Counted from the stretch's first letter, positions 16,058 through 25,960 are shown. The stretch: DNA of 64,000 bases from Companilactobacillus bobalius (GCF_009764355.1 NZ_LNUA01000029.1:86522-150521); one strand, 5' to 3'. Notes: generated by a model not told the origin, from the sequence alone. Made by a program: numbers and translations.

Positions 16058-17431
16058 TTAAAATCCATTATTTTCAACTAATTCTCTAAACCACAACCCA
16101 CTCTTCTTTACAGTTCTCTTAAAATGATTATTCAAATCAACTCGATAAAAACCGTAACGATTTCGATAACCATTTAACCAAGACCAACAATCGTTGAAGG
16201 TCCACATATGATAACCAAAGCAGTTACTTCCAGCTTCAATTCCTTTATGTAACTGCTCTAGGTGCTCTTTGATAAAGTCTATTCGATATTGATCATTGAT
16301 CATACCGTCATCATTCATAAATCTTTCTTCATCGGCGACTCCCATTCCATTTTCACTGACATACCAAGGAATGTTCTTGTAATCGTCTCGCATCATAATT
16401 GAAATATCGTAAAGTGCCTTAGGATAAATCTCCCAACCTCTATATGGATTGATTTTCTTATCTGGCCAGTCATATGGTTCATATAAATCTTCGGGCATTT
16501 TGGCTGGAACTTTAGGATTAGTTGGTGCTTGGACCCTTCTAGGTTGATAATAATTAATTCCAATAAAATCAACGGTATTTTCTTTAATATTTTGTTGATC
16601 GCTAGGTTCTACTTCTGGCAACAACTCGTTTTCACTTAATAGATCAACCAGTTCCTCAGGAATCTTTCCTAAAACGGCTGGGTCCAAAAAGCTACGTGTA
16701 TTCAACAAATCTGAGGCTGCCTTAGCTTTTAGATCTTCACTGCTTTCACTTCTTGAATAGGCTGGCAACACATTCAAAATTATTCCGATTTTACCTTTAA
16801 CCTTACTATCTCTGAAGGCTTTTGTAGCCATAACATGAGCCATCAAAGTATGGTAACCAACTTGAACAGCTTTTTTCATATCAACGATTGCTGGATAGTG
16901 AAATCCATACAAATATCCACATTCGACATGGACCATAGGTTCATTGAAAGTCGTCCAATCGTGAACTAAATCTCCAAATTGTTCAAAGGCCGTCTTAGCG
17001 TAGAATGCAAAATCATCTACCGACTCACGATTCTCCCAACCACCTTTTTCCATTAGCCACCAAGGCATATCAAAATGAAAAAGGTTAATTATTGGTTTAA
17101 TATCATTGTCCAACATATCTTGGAAGTACGAACGGTAAAATTTGATTGCTTCAGAATTCAATGTTTTTCCATCTGGTAACAATCTGGCCCATGAAATCGA
17201 TGTTCGATATGAGTTCATACCGATTTTCTTCATATCGAGAACATCTTCATGATACATTTCATAGGTATTAGAAGTATCACTTGGACCTTGATTGTTATTG
17301 AATTTTTCAGGATTCATTTCAAACCATTTATCCCAAATTGTCGCTGATTTACCGTTCAAAAGACTATGTCCTTCTGTTTGTGGTGCGGACGCTGCTGCAC
17401 CCCAGAGAAAATTATTAGGAAATTTAAGCAT
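16058..17431 (-). CDS. GH1 glycosidase, probably a 6-phospho-beta-glycosidase
   Basis: This 457-aa (beta/alpha)8 enzyme has the acid/base E164 in TFNEP and the nucleophile in the later motif SENGMG. The segment WSWLNGYRNRYGF and the basic KRTVKKSG near the C-terminus resemble the phosphate-binding region of LacG/BglA-type phospho-glycosidases. That favours a PTS-delivered substrate. The start is the third codon of the open frame (ATG at 17431), because GAGGG lies 6 nt before it. It is the last gene of GntR-GH125-GH1. Among alpha-mannosidases it may cut a beta-linked core such as Man-beta-GlcNAc; that is inference. Confidence 0.85.
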   Translation of the reverse strand: MLKFPNNFLWGAAASAPQTEGHSLLNGKSATIWDKWFEMNPEKFNNNQGPSDTSNTYEMYHEDVLDMKKIGMNSYRTSISWARLLPDGKTLNSEAIKFYRSYFQDMLDNDIKPIINLFHFDMPWWLMEKGGWENRESVDDFAFYAKTAFEQFGDLVHDWTTFNEPMVHVECGYLYGFHYPAIVDMKKAVQVGYHTLMAHVMATKAFRDSKVKGKIGIILNVLPAYSRSESSEDLKAKAASDLLNTRSFLDPAVLGKIPEELVDLLSENELLPEVEPSDQQNIKENTVDFIGINYYQPRRVQAPTNPKVPAKMPEDLYEPYDWPDKKINPYRGWEIYPKALYDISIMMRDDYKNIPWYVSENGMGVADEERFMNDDGMINDQYRIDFIKEHLEQLHKGIEAGSNCFGYHMWTFNDCWSWLNGYRNRYGFYRVDLNNHFKRTVKKSGLWFRELVENNGF

Positions 17432-17443
17432 TATCATCCCTCA

Positions 17444-18751
17444 TCATTCTTTAATTTTATAGTCGAAATAATTCAAAAATAGTTCGCAATACATCATATT
17501 AGCCCACGAGAACCACTCACGAGTAAATTTATTAGGGTCATCAACATCGAAACCTTCATGCATCATGTTAGTACCTGCAGTTGTGGCTACCATATTGTTT
17601 AGAAGACGCTCTTTTTCATCTTTATCTGATTGCGTCAATCCTTGAATGGCAAGTGCAATATGCCAAATATAATTTTTGGGTGTATGAGGACTACCCAAGC
17701 CTTTGCCAAACTTTCCAGCATAATAATACGGATTTTCTGAACTCAAAATTGTTTTTCTTGTATTCAAATAGGTTGGATCATCCATGGCTGTGTAGTGTAA
17801 ATAAGGTGTACTCAACAAGTTAGGGACATTACCATCATCCATAATTAAATAATGACCTAGGCCGTCAGTTTCATAAGCATAGATTCTCTCTCCAGCTTTA
17901 TTTGTCGTTGTACCATACTTTTCAATACCATTCTTAACTTCTACTTGAATCTTCTTAGCTTGATTTACAATCTTTTTATCATCAAGAATCGTACTGAAAA
18001 TGTCCTGAATATAGTCCAAAATAAGGACGGCAAACATATTAGCAGGTACCAAATATCCATATACACATGCGTCGTCGCTAGGTCTAAATCCAGACCAAAT
18101 CATCCCTGTTTCTGCAACAGGCGAACCCATTCCATCGTTAATTAAAGTATCTTCTAATCTATCTTCATCACGTTCAAATCGATACTCCGATTTTTTAGTA
18201 TGATGTTGTTCCGTTTCAAACACATTCAATAATTTTCGAATTCCACTTACAAAATTTTCATCAAATTGATCCGTTCTACCAGTATTTTTGTAAAGTAAAT
18301 AGGCTAATTGAACTGGAAAACAGAGAGAGTCTATTTCAAACTTTCTCTCCCAGATCCAAGGTGTCATCTTAGTATGATCTTTGTGATGACCAGCATTATT
18401 AGGTTCACTGTTAAAAGCATTTGCATATGGATCATGATTCATATTGAAGAACTGACGCTTAACTACACCTCTAATAAAATCAGAAATTTCTGGAATTGCT
18501 TGTGCCATTACCAGATACGGACGTATCTGACAAGTTGAATCTCTTTGCCACATAGCAGGAATATCCCCTGTCAAAATAAATATGTCATTGTCAGAAATTT
18601 TTTTAACCGTTGTTTCCAAAGTATTTGCATAAGTCACATTAAAAACCTTTGCCCAGTCAGCATGACTTTGACTGGCTTTTTTTGTGATTTCGTCCATAAA
18701 ATTTTTTACAGCCGGTGAAATAGTTTTCTGTTCCAAAATTTTATCCTCCAA
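17444..18751 (-). CDS. GH125 exo-alpha-1,6-mannosidase
   Basis: This 435-aa protein has no signal peptide. GH125 (DUF1237) motifs are visible: TGDIPAMWQRDST near residue 61, NDGMGSPVAETGMIWSGFRPSDD in the middle, the catalytic-region MDDGNVPNLL, and EGFDVDDPNKFTREWFSW near the C-terminus. Characterised members remove alpha-1,6-linked mannose from the non-reducing end. It is flanked by its GntR regulator (10 bp upstream) and the GH1 gene, and it is divergent from a PTS IIC and GH38 pair. Together they form a cytoplasmic alpha-mannoside degradation set. Confidence 0.9.
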   Translation of the reverse strand: MEDKILEQKTISPAVKNFMDEITKKASQSHADWAKVFNVTYANTLETTVKKISDNDIFILTGDIPAMWQRDSTCQIRPYLVMAQAIPEISDFIRGVVKRQFFNMNHDPYANAFNSEPNNAGHHKDHTKMTPWIWERKFEIDSLCFPVQLAYLLYKNTGRTDQFDENFVSGIRKLLNVFETEQHHTKKSEYRFERDEDRLEDTLINDGMGSPVAETGMIWSGFRPSDDACVYGYLVPANMFAVLILDYIQDIFSTILDDKKIVNQAKKIQVEVKNGIEKYGTTTNKAGERIYAYETDGLGHYLIMDDGNVPNLLSTPYLHYTAMDDPTYLNTRKTILSSENPYYYAGKFGKGLGSPHTPKNYIWHIALAIQGLTQSDKDEKERLLNNMVATTAGTNMMHEGFDVDDPNKFTREWFSWANMMYCELFLNYFDYKIKE

Positions 18752-18760
18752 ACAATAAAA

Positions 18761-19477
18761 TCACCATTGATCTGTACGGTGTACATCAAAAACAAATTTA
18801 CTCTTCTCACTTAAGAAACTGGAATGCGAATATTCAAAAGCTCTACCATCTTGATCAAAGACAATCTGTTCAATCGTTAACACTGGATCATTGACTTTAA
18901 TATTTAATCCCTGAGCTATTTCTTCGTCAGCACCCTGAGCATACACAATTCTTCGGGCATCCGTCATTGCTACTTTATGTTCTCCCAGAAAATCGTAGAT
19001 AGACCCTGCTACGATCTTTTCATCCAGTGGAACGATACTAGTAGGCATTATCGTATGTTCATAACTATATGTCTTTTCATTTACAAATCGTTCTCGCTTT
19101 ATTTCGTAAACCGGTTCGTTCCTTTTTATGGATAAATTTTTGCTTTCCTCTTCGGTTGGTAACCGTGCTCCAAAATCAATGACCTTACTAGTTACTTTTT
19201 GATCTCGATGGGAATATGTAACTCCGATAGGCATATCCAAGGGCAATAATTCATCACTCTTTTTTAAGGGTCGATTCCTTACATAGGTTCCTGAACCTTG
19301 TCTACTGACAATTAGTCCTTCATCCAAAAGTAGATTAAGAGCCTTTTTCAAAGTTAACCTGCTGACGTCATATTTCTCAGATAGAATTTCCTGAGTAGGA
19401 AGAGGCTTACCAGCTCTGTAATGATTCGTTAAAATATTATTTTTTATATCTGAATATATTTCTTTATATCTATACAT
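18761..19477 (-). CDS. GntR-family regulator with UTRA domain (mannoside cluster)
   Basis: At 238 aa it has an N-terminal winged HTH (PLPTQEILSEKYDVSRLTLK, about residues 27-46) and a UTRA domain (about 85-235). I chose the ATG at 19477, which has GAGGT 8 nt upstream; an upstream in-frame start lacks one. It is the first gene of the GntR-GH125-GH1 operon and sits beside the divergent PTS-GH38 operon, so it probably controls both from the shared spacer. Confidence 0.87.
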   Translation of the reverse strand: MYRYKEIYSDIKNNILTNHYRAGKPLPTQEILSEKYDVSRLTLKKALNLLLDEGLIVSRQGSGTYVRNRPLKKSDELLPLDMPIGVTYSHRDQKVTSKVIDFGARLPTEEESKNLSIKRNEPVYEIKRERFVNEKTYSYEHTIMPTSIVPLDEKIVAGSIYDFLGEHKVAMTDARRIVYAQGADEEIAQGLNIKVNDPVLTIEQIVFDQDGRAFEYSHSSFLSEKSKFVFDVHRTDQW

Positions 19478-19527
19478 ATAACTACCTCTTGCACTAATTT
19501 GCTTAACCAAATTATATCATATTCAAT

Positions 19528-19545
19528 AATTTGATTATACAAATT
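19528..19545. promoter_or_regulatory. Candidate GntR operator in the divergent spacer
   Basis: An inverted repeat has arms AATTTG (19528-19533) and CAAATT (19540-19545) around six bases. It lies between the divergent mannoside operons, upstream of the PTS promoter. Confidence 0.45.
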
Positions 19546-19557
19546 AATAAAATTCTC

Positions 19558-19609
19558 TTTACAAATTTTAATTAGCATATATAATTGGTTTTGAAAGTTA
19601 GCGCTTACT
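19558..19609 (+). promoter_or_regulatory. Promoter and cre-like site of the PTS-GH38 operon
   Basis: TTTACA (19558-19563) and TATAAT (19580-19585) are 16 bp apart. AGTTAGCGCTTACT (19596-19609) matches 12 of 14 cre positions and falls near the expected transcription start, where CcpA would block RNA polymerase. RBS GGAGG follows at 19620. Confidence 0.65.
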
Positions 19610-19634
19610 TAAAAAAATTGGAGGAACTACTACC

Positions 19635-20981
19635 ATGAAATTTGATCTTGATAAATTCCAAGGGCCATTGCTAAAAATGTCTTCTTGGGTAGAAAAAAAT
19701 ACCATTCTTCAAGCCGTAAAGAATGCTTTTATTAGAACTATTCCATTTACCGTTGTTGGTTCATTCTCAAATTTGATCAAAATGCAAATTGACGCTTTGA
19801 TCAAGGCTCAGAAAATCGACAACATCTGGTTAACAAATACAAGTAACCTATTTGGTTATCTTGGTACTGCTACGTTAGGCATTGTTGCACTGATCGTTGT
19901 TCTATCATCAGCTTACTCATATGCTAATGAATTGAAACGCAAACCCGCAAACAAAAACCTTAACCCTATTTTAGCGACATTATTAGCTTTAGCTGCTTAC
20001 TTCATCATGGTTCCAAATAATATTAACTTTGCCGATCCTAAAGCAAAAATTGTCGAAGGATTCGCTACTTCATTTTTCAGTTATGAAGGTATGTTTACAG
20101 CTCTAATCGTCGGTATGCTTGCTGTATTCATGTATAACAAATTTTCACATAGTAAATTCACTATCAAAATGCCTGGAAACGTACCACAGAACGTCTTTGA
20201 TTCTTTCTTCTCACTAATTCCAATTTCTGAAGTACTTTTGATTTTCGGTGTTGTTAGAATTGCTATTCAATCCCTTGGTTTCACATCATTAATTGAATTG
20301 ATTTCCGTCGTAATTATCAAACCAATGTTAAGTGTTGGTACTGGATTACCTGCTATTATCGTTGTTATCTTACTAGAACAAATCCTTTGGTTCCTTGGTC
20401 TTCACGGTTTTAATATCGTTTGGGGTGTTGTTTCAGCATTCTGGCTACCTCTATTCTTACAAGACGTTGCTAAATTTGCTAAAACACAAAGTTTCGCCGG
20501 TATTTCTATTGCTCCTAATACTATGACTAACGTTTATGCCATGATCGGTGGTTCTGGTGCAACCTTTGGTTTAATTATCGCTATGTTGATTTTTGCCAAA
20601 AAAGGTGAGAAAGAACGTGAAGTTGCTAAACTTGGTCTTATCCCAGGACTATTTGGTATCAATGAACCAATTATTTTCGGTTTACCAATCGTTCTAAATC
20701 CAATTATGTTCATTCCATGGATTCTTGTTCCAGTTACCAATGCTGTAATCGCTTATGTAGTAACAAAAATTGGTTGGGTAGTTCCACTTGTTGTTCTAAA
20801 TTCTGGTAATGAACCAATCTTCATTAGTACATGGATCTTAGGTGCCTTCCATCTAAGTCCAGTTGTTCTAACGTTTGTTCTTGTAGTATTGGATGTTATT
20901 ATTTACTCACCATTTGTAATTATCAACCAAAGAAATGAACGTGAACAAGCACTAAAAAATGCTGAACCTGCAGCAGCCTAA
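19635..20981 (+). CDS. PTS lactose/cellobiose-family EIIC permease (alpha-mannoside cluster)
   Basis: This 448-aa membrane protein of the CelB family has about ten helices, the loop motif KMPGNVPQNVFDSFF near residue 177 and the conserved LIPGLFGINEPIIFGLP near residue 336. It is followed after 15 bp by a GH38 gene and is divergent from GH125 and GH1. It should import a mannose-containing glycoside, phosphorylating it on the way. No IIA or IIB is encoded here. The start has GGAGG upstream. Confidence 0.88.
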   Translation: MKFDLDKFQGPLLKMSSWVEKNTILQAVKNAFIRTIPFTVVGSFSNLIKMQIDALIKAQKIDNIWLTNTSNLFGYLGTATLGIVALIVVLSSAYSYANELKRKPANKNLNPILATLLALAAYFIMVPNNINFADPKAKIVEGFATSFFSYEGMFTALIVGMLAVFMYNKFSHSKFTIKMPGNVPQNVFDSFFSLIPISEVLLIFGVVRIAIQSLGFTSLIELISVVIIKPMLSVGTGLPAIIVVILLEQILWFLGLHGFNIVWGVVSAFWLPLFLQDVAKFAKTQSFAGISIAPNTMTNVYAMIGGSGATFGLIIAMLIFAKKGEKEREVAKLGLIPGLFGINEPIIFGLPIVLNPIMFIPWILVPVTNAVIAYVVTKIGWVVPLVVLNSGNEPIFISTWILGAFHLSPVVLTFVLVVLDVIIYSPFVIINQRNEREQALKNAEPAAA

Positions 20982-20996
20982 GGGAGTTAATTTCAA

Positions 20997-23618
20997 ATGA
21001 AAAAAGTTTATGCAATTGCACATACACATTGGGATTTCGAATGGTATTTTACTAGACAAGAAGCCCGAGTTCAGTTCGCATACCATATGGACGAAGTCTT
21101 AGATGCTTTAGAAAACAATGTTTTAAATTATTATTTACTAGATGGCCAAATGTCTATCGTGGACGACTATTTGAGTAGTTTTCCTGAAAAAAAGACAGCC
21201 ATCAAAAAATTTGTCACCGAGAAAAGATTATTTATTGGACCTTGGTATACACAAATTGATGAAATGGTTACTTCTGGAGAATCAATTGTCCATAACTTAG
21301 CCATTGGTTCACAAATTGCCAATGATTTAGGTGGCGTGATGAAGGTCGCATATCTTCCCGACTCCTTTGGACAAGGTCAAGATATGCCTAAAATCTACAA
21401 CGGATTCAATATTTACAGTGCTGTCTTCTGGCGAGGAATGCCTAAAGAGAAAAACGCTCGCTATTTCTATTGGAATAGTAACGATGGTTCCAAAGTTCTT
21501 ACTGCCAATATAAAGAACGGTTATTACGCTGGTGTTCAACTAGTTGAGAATGATGACTTTAAGGATTTACTCGACCGTGTTAGTACCGATACTGAATCAG
21601 ACGAATTAGTTCTACCTATCGGTGGCGATCAACGTTCCGTCGATTACAATCTTAAAGATAGAATAAATTTAGCCAATGAAAAACTATCTGATGAATACAT
21701 TATTCGTGAAAGTAACTATCCTCAATATTTCGAAAACTTGAAAAAGGTCAAAAATCTGCCTGACTACTCTGGCGAATTCATTGATCCTTCAGCTTCAAAA
21801 ATTCATCGTGGGATTTACTCTTCAAGAGCTGATCTCAAACAAATTTATGACCGATTAGAACGTCGTATGACTTATCAAGTAGAGCCATTAATGGCTTTAG
21901 CTAAGTCATACGGTATTGAACCAAAACAAGGACTTGTCGATGACATCTGGAAAACCATTTTTCGTGGACAAGCCCATGACAGCTCTGGGGGCTGCAACAG
22001 TGATAAGACCAATGACGATATCCTTCATCGTGCAAAAGTGGCTGATCAATTATCGTACTCAATTATCGATTACTTAGTTAGAAAATTAAGTATCTCCAAA
22101 AATTCACCATACGATATTTATCTTTGGAATCCACTTCCCATCGAAATGGATAAAGTCCAAACGATTCAAGTTTCCACTAAATCAAAGAACTTCAACATTC
22201 TTAATAACAATGGTCAAACTATTGACTATGATTTATTGAATCAAGAAATTCAAAATTCAGCTCCACTTCGTCGAAACACTGAAGAGAGAAAACAAGAACT
22301 TTATTACATCTCAACTATTTCAATCAAAACTACAATTAAGGCTACTAGCTGTGTCGGTTTTGACATTGAAGAAACTGACAATACCAATCATTCAGATATG
22401 AAATCTTCTTCAGATTTAATTGAAAATGACTTTTACCAAATCAGTTTTAAAGATCATCAATTAGACTTAACCAATAAACAAAACCACAAAGTCTACAAGA
22501 ACTTCCTTTCCTTCGAAGATGGTGCAGATGCTGGTGATACTTATGATTATTCACCTGCATTCCAAGACTGGATTATCAATTTAGATTTCTCAGATGCTGA
22601 TGTAAAAGTTGTTTCTGGGAAATATACAAATAAGATTACTCTCAAGGGCTCGTGGAAACTTCCACACAACTTGGATTCCAGAAAAGAAAAGATGCTTGAT
22701 TCAACTTTAGAGTACAAACTAACTCTAACTTTGGAAAAAGGTTCAGAGACTATCAAGTATCAATTAGATACTGACAATCAAACTCTTGATCATCGTTTAA
22801 GATTAATTCTCAACACTAATGTAAATGCTAAAGCATCCTTTGCGGATACACCATTTGGTTTCATTAGTCGTCCAGTCGTCGATCCACATCTAAATGATTG
22901 GAAAAACATTGGTTATCATGAAGAACCAACTGCTATGAGACCCTTGATTCACTTTGCTAATATTCACTCAGATGATTCTAGTTGGTCATTTATTGGATTA
23001 GGCAGCAAAGATTTCCAAGTGGTTGGCAAAGATTTCAATAAACTAGCTATTACAATGTTCAGAGGCGTTGGTTACTTAGGCAGACCAGACCTATTACGTC
23101 GCCCTTCAGATGCTTCTGGATTAGAGTCAAAATATGTTGAAACTCCTCACAGTCAATTACAAGGTAAATATACATTTAAAGGTGGTATCATCGTTGGAAA
23201 TGAATTCAACGTTGCCGACCTACAAAGACAACACTTACTGTTAACAACGACTCCCCTCTTTTACCAAAAACAGTCACTCAACAGATTTACTAATCCTTTA
23301 AGATACTTCATGGTGAATAAAGCCGTTAACTTCATGGATGAAGCCGAACAACTGATCAATTTAAATACTGATAAATTAGTTTTAAGTAGTTTAGCTCTGA
23401 CAAAAGATTCGTCCGGATATGCTTTAAGAGTTTACAATCCAACGAATGAAACAATTGAACACGCTGGAACTGTTGAACTTGCCAAGAAAGCAGCCGTTGA
23501 TAATTTAAATCTTAATTCAGAAGTCCTAAATACTTTGGAAACATCAACTACTGAATTTGAACTCAATGATTTCAAACCAGGAGAAATTAGAACTTACGGA
23601 ATTTACTTTATTAAGTAG
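20997..23618 (+). CDS. GH38 alpha-mannosidase (second copy)
   Basis: This 873-aa cytoplasmic enzyme is closely similar to the GH38 protein encoded at 1719-4352 along its whole length. The metal motif is HTHWDFEW (residues 9-16), the nucleophile lies in YLPDSFGQGQDMP (about residue 122), and the HDSSGGCNSDKTN segment is present. It is co-transcribed with a lactose-family PTS IIC, unlike the first copy, which follows a fructose-family PTS. Streptococcal homologues next to GH125 act on alpha-mannosides of N-glycans, so this copy more likely handles mannan or glycan fragments than mannosylglycerate. RBS GGGAG. Confidence 0.9.
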   Translation: MKKVYAIAHTHWDFEWYFTRQEARVQFAYHMDEVLDALENNVLNYYLLDGQMSIVDDYLSSFPEKKTAIKKFVTEKRLFIGPWYTQIDEMVTSGESIVHNLAIGSQIANDLGGVMKVAYLPDSFGQGQDMPKIYNGFNIYSAVFWRGMPKEKNARYFYWNSNDGSKVLTANIKNGYYAGVQLVENDDFKDLLDRVSTDTESDELVLPIGGDQRSVDYNLKDRINLANEKLSDEYIIRESNYPQYFENLKKVKNLPDYSGEFIDPSASKIHRGIYSSRADLKQIYDRLERRMTYQVEPLMALAKSYGIEPKQGLVDDIWKTIFRGQAHDSSGGCNSDKTNDDILHRAKVADQLSYSIIDYLVRKLSISKNSPYDIYLWNPLPIEMDKVQTIQVSTKSKNFNILNNNGQTIDYDLLNQEIQNSAPLRRNTEERKQELYYISTISIKTTIKATSCVGFDIEETDNTNHSDMKSSSDLIENDFYQISFKDHQLDLTNKQNHKVYKNFLSFEDGADAGDTYDYSPAFQDWIINLDFSDADVKVVSGKYTNKITLKGSWKLPHNLDSRKEKMLDSTLEYKLTLTLEKGSETIKYQLDTDNQTLDHRLRLILNTNVNAKASFADTPFGFISRPVVDPHLNDWKNIGYHEEPTAMRPLIHFANIHSDDSSWSFIGLGSKDFQVVGKDFNKLAITMFRGVGYLGRPDLLRRPSDASGLESKYVETPHSQLQGKYTFKGGIIVGNEFNVADLQRQHLLLTTTPLFYQKQSLNRFTNPLRYFMVNKAVNFMDEAEQLINLNTDKLVLSSLALTKDSSGYALRVYNPTNETIEHAGTVELAKKAAVDNLNLNSEVLNTLETSTTEFELNDFKPGEIRTYGIYFIK

Positions 23619-23637
23619 CGTTTTGAAGGAGTTAAAT

Positions 23638-23709
23638 ATGTTGTCCTCCAAAGTAATTATTATCGTCTTGGGCTTAGATAGTAGTTCCATTAAATATTTA
23701 CCCTTTTAA
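23638..23709 (+). pseudogene. Possible ROK-kinase N-terminal remnant (23 codons)
   Basis: An ATG at 23638 with GGAG 8 nt upstream opens a 23-codon frame, MLSSKVIIIVLGLDSSSIKY..., which stops at TAA. The order LGLD-SSIKY resembles the N-terminal ATP-binding segment of ROK kinases (LGIDIGGTSIKY) with residues lost. In Streptococcus pneumoniae a ROK gene lies next to GH38 and GH125 genes. I therefore suggest a truncated ROK kinase. It is short and the match could be chance. Confidence 0.35.
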
Positions 23710-23736
23710 ATCTTTAAGAATAATAGTATCTCAACA

Positions 23737-23779
23737 AAAAAACGTTCATATCAACCTACAAAGGATATGAACGTTTTTT
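23737..23779 (+). terminator. Intrinsic terminator of the PTS-GH38 operon
   Basis: The 16-nt arms aaaaaacgttcatatc (23737-23752) and gatatgaacgtttttt (23764-23779) pair perfectly around an 11-nt loop. It could also work on the minus strand for GH42, about 140 bp downstream of that gene. Confidence 0.88.
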
Positions 23780-23920
23780 GATTTTAAAATTTATTTTTCT
23801 TTTAATTGTTAATTACAAATCATCTGATTATACAGAACTAAGAAGTTTGCAACTTTGTAATTCTACTCAGCAATCTTAACAATAAGGATATAGTCAGTTA
23901 ATATCAACTCTAACAAAATT
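23780..23920. other. Intergenic spacer with nothing identified
   Basis: AT-rich sequence between the terminator and the end of the GH42 gene. I see no gene, no convincing hairpin and no repeat here. With the remnant and terminator it completes the 300-bp gap between GH38 and GH42. Confidence 0.6.
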
Positions 23921-25960
23921 TCAGTTCTCTTTAACAACTAAAGTTCCATACTTACCTAAAACAATTCTCTTACCCACAGTCGATCCATCCTCAACATTGA
24001 TCGATTCACGACTAGTCAAAACCTCCTGTTCCTCTTCAGAAAAGTTCATCAAGAAATGGTATTTCACACCATTTTTCTCTCTAGTCTGGCAGGAAACCTC
24101 ATAAATTGGTTTAGTGATGAAATCATTAACCAAATGTAACTTATTAATAATTGGTCGATAAAACTCTTTTAAAAAGTCGTCCCCTAACCTAGTTGCTAAA
24201 TAATAAGTCTTTCCTGATCCTAAATCATTACTTACTACTGCCGGCGTGCCTTGGTAGAAATCATCTTGATACTTGGCCAAAGCTTTTGCAGTCGTAACTT
24301 CAATTACCTGATTGTAATCTTTTGTTTCATAAGACCTCTGATTGAACTCAACATGTCCATGTTGTTTGGGATAAAGTGTATCAATTTCTTTAGTATTAAT
24401 ACCAAACAATGTACGTAATTTAGTTGGGAAGCCACCTAAAACCACACGATCATATTCATCCACCATACCTGTGAAGTAGCTAGAAATCAAAGTGCCACCA
24501 GCTTTTACAAACTCGGTTAACTTATCTACAGCTTTATCCTTAGCCATGTACAGAATAGGTGCCACAATCAAGTCATATTTAGAGAAGTCATCGTCTCCAC
24601 TGATTATTTCACAGGCAATATCTTGTCCCCAAAAGATTGAATAGTGCTTCTGCAAAGTTTGGATACCCAATCTAGTTGGACGTCCAAAAGCCCCACCGCG
24701 GTTGAAGGCCCAGTTACTTTCCCAATCATAGAAAATACCAACCTTAGGATGTTTAATAGCACCTTTGATTTCAGCAATACTATCCAACTTCTGACCATAC
24801 TGTGCGACTTCTTGATAAACACGATTCTTGCTAGAACCATCATGTCCTATCACGCCACCATGGAATTTCTCTGAATTACCTTGCGCCTGTCGAATCTGAA
24901 AATACAATGTACTATCCGATCCATGGGCAATTTGTTGCAACGAGCTGAGAATGTTCATCCCTGGTTTTTTAGCTTTATTGTATTGTTGTGAATTAATACA
25001 GCTTGGCGTCGATTCCATAATTAAAAATGGTTGATGTTTCAATGAATAGAAACAATCATGCGTATAGGCTGATTTCATCGCTGTATCAGCCAGCGTTTCG
25101 TAATCGTTATGCCAAGCGGGGTAACTATCCCAACTCACTACATCAACCTTTTTAGCAAAACGACTGTAATCTAAACCAGTAATTGGATAGTAATCCCCTT
25201 TGTCCAAACCTTCGGCCATAAAATTAGTTGTAATCGGAATATTTGGCGTAATTTCTTTTAAAGGTTGAGCTTCATTTTCATAGAAATCCATCGTCATATC
25301 GGTAACAAAACGTTTCCAATCCAAATCCATCCCATGAACCTTCGTTTCTCCAAGCGGATTAGGTGGTAGTACCTGACTCCAATCGCTATACAAGCCACTC
25401 CAAACCTTTAAGTACCAAGCCTGATTTAAATTATCGAGAGTATGATATTTCTTTTGTAACCACTGATGCCAATTATCCTGACACAATTTACAGAAGCACT
25501 GACCACCTAGTTCATTAGAAACGTGCCACATAATTAAGGCAGGATGTTTACCATAACGCTTAGCCAATATTGTATTGATCTGACGCGTTTTTTGACGATA
25601 TATTGGGGACGAGTAACAGTGATTCTGTCTGAATCCGTGCGTATGTCTTCGCCCATATTCATCTACTTGATTAACTTCTGGATATTTTTGACTCATCCAC
25701 TGAGGACGTCCCCCACTAGGTGTTGCTAAAATAACGTGACCGCCAATTCGATAAATATCATCAAAAATTTTATCCAACCATTCAAAGTTATATTCACCTT
25801 CACGTGGTTCTATCGTTGCCCAAGAGAAAGTATCCAACGTTACAGTATTTATCTTGGCTTTTTTCATTAATTCTAAGTCCTGTTTTAAAACTTCAGGCCG
25901 ATCCAGCCACTGTTCAGGATTATAATCGCCACCATATAAGAATTTATCTGTGGTTTTCAC
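23921..25960 (-). CDS. GH42 beta-galactosidase
   Basis: This 679-aa cytoplasmic enzyme has the GH42 opening FLYGGDYNPEQW, the acid/base glutamate in MWHVSNELGG (about residue 150), the nucleophile in FLIMESTPS (about 310), and a cysteine cluster CFCKLC of the zinc-binding kind. The trimerisation and C-terminal domains follow. I prefer GTG at 25960 to the TTG one codon earlier because GAGGG is then 7 nt upstream. It is the last gene of the operon IIC-DUF3284-GH36-GH42. Its substrates are probably beta-galactosides or galacto-oligosaccharides imported together with alpha-galactosides. Confidence 0.9.
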   Translation of the reverse strand: MKTTDKFLYGGDYNPEQWLDRPEVLKQDLELMKKAKINTVTLDTFSWATIEPREGEYNFEWLDKIFDDIYRIGGHVILATPSGGRPQWMSQKYPEVNQVDEYGRRHTHGFRQNHCYSSPIYRQKTRQINTILAKRYGKHPALIMWHVSNELGGQCFCKLCQDNWHQWLQKKYHTLDNLNQAWYLKVWSGLYSDWSQVLPPNPLGETKVHGMDLDWKRFVTDMTMDFYENEAQPLKEITPNIPITTNFMAEGLDKGDYYPITGLDYSRFAKKVDVVSWDSYPAWHNDYETLADTAMKSAYTHDCFYSLKHQPFLIMESTPSCINSQQYNKAKKPGMNILSSLQQIAHGSDSTLYFQIRQAQGNSEKFHGGVIGHDGSSKNRVYQEVAQYGQKLDSIAEIKGAIKHPKVGIFYDWESNWAFNRGGAFGRPTRLGIQTLQKHYSIFWGQDIACEIISGDDDFSKYDLIVAPILYMAKDKAVDKLTEFVKAGGTLISSYFTGMVDEYDRVVLGGFPTKLRTLFGINTKEIDTLYPKQHGHVEFNQRSYETKDYNQVIEVTTAKALAKYQDDFYQGTPAVVSNDLGSGKTYYLATRLGDDFLKEFYRPIINKLHLVNDFITKPIYEVSCQTREKNGVKYHFLMNFSEEEQEVLTSRESINVEDGSTVGKRIVLGKYGTLVVKEN

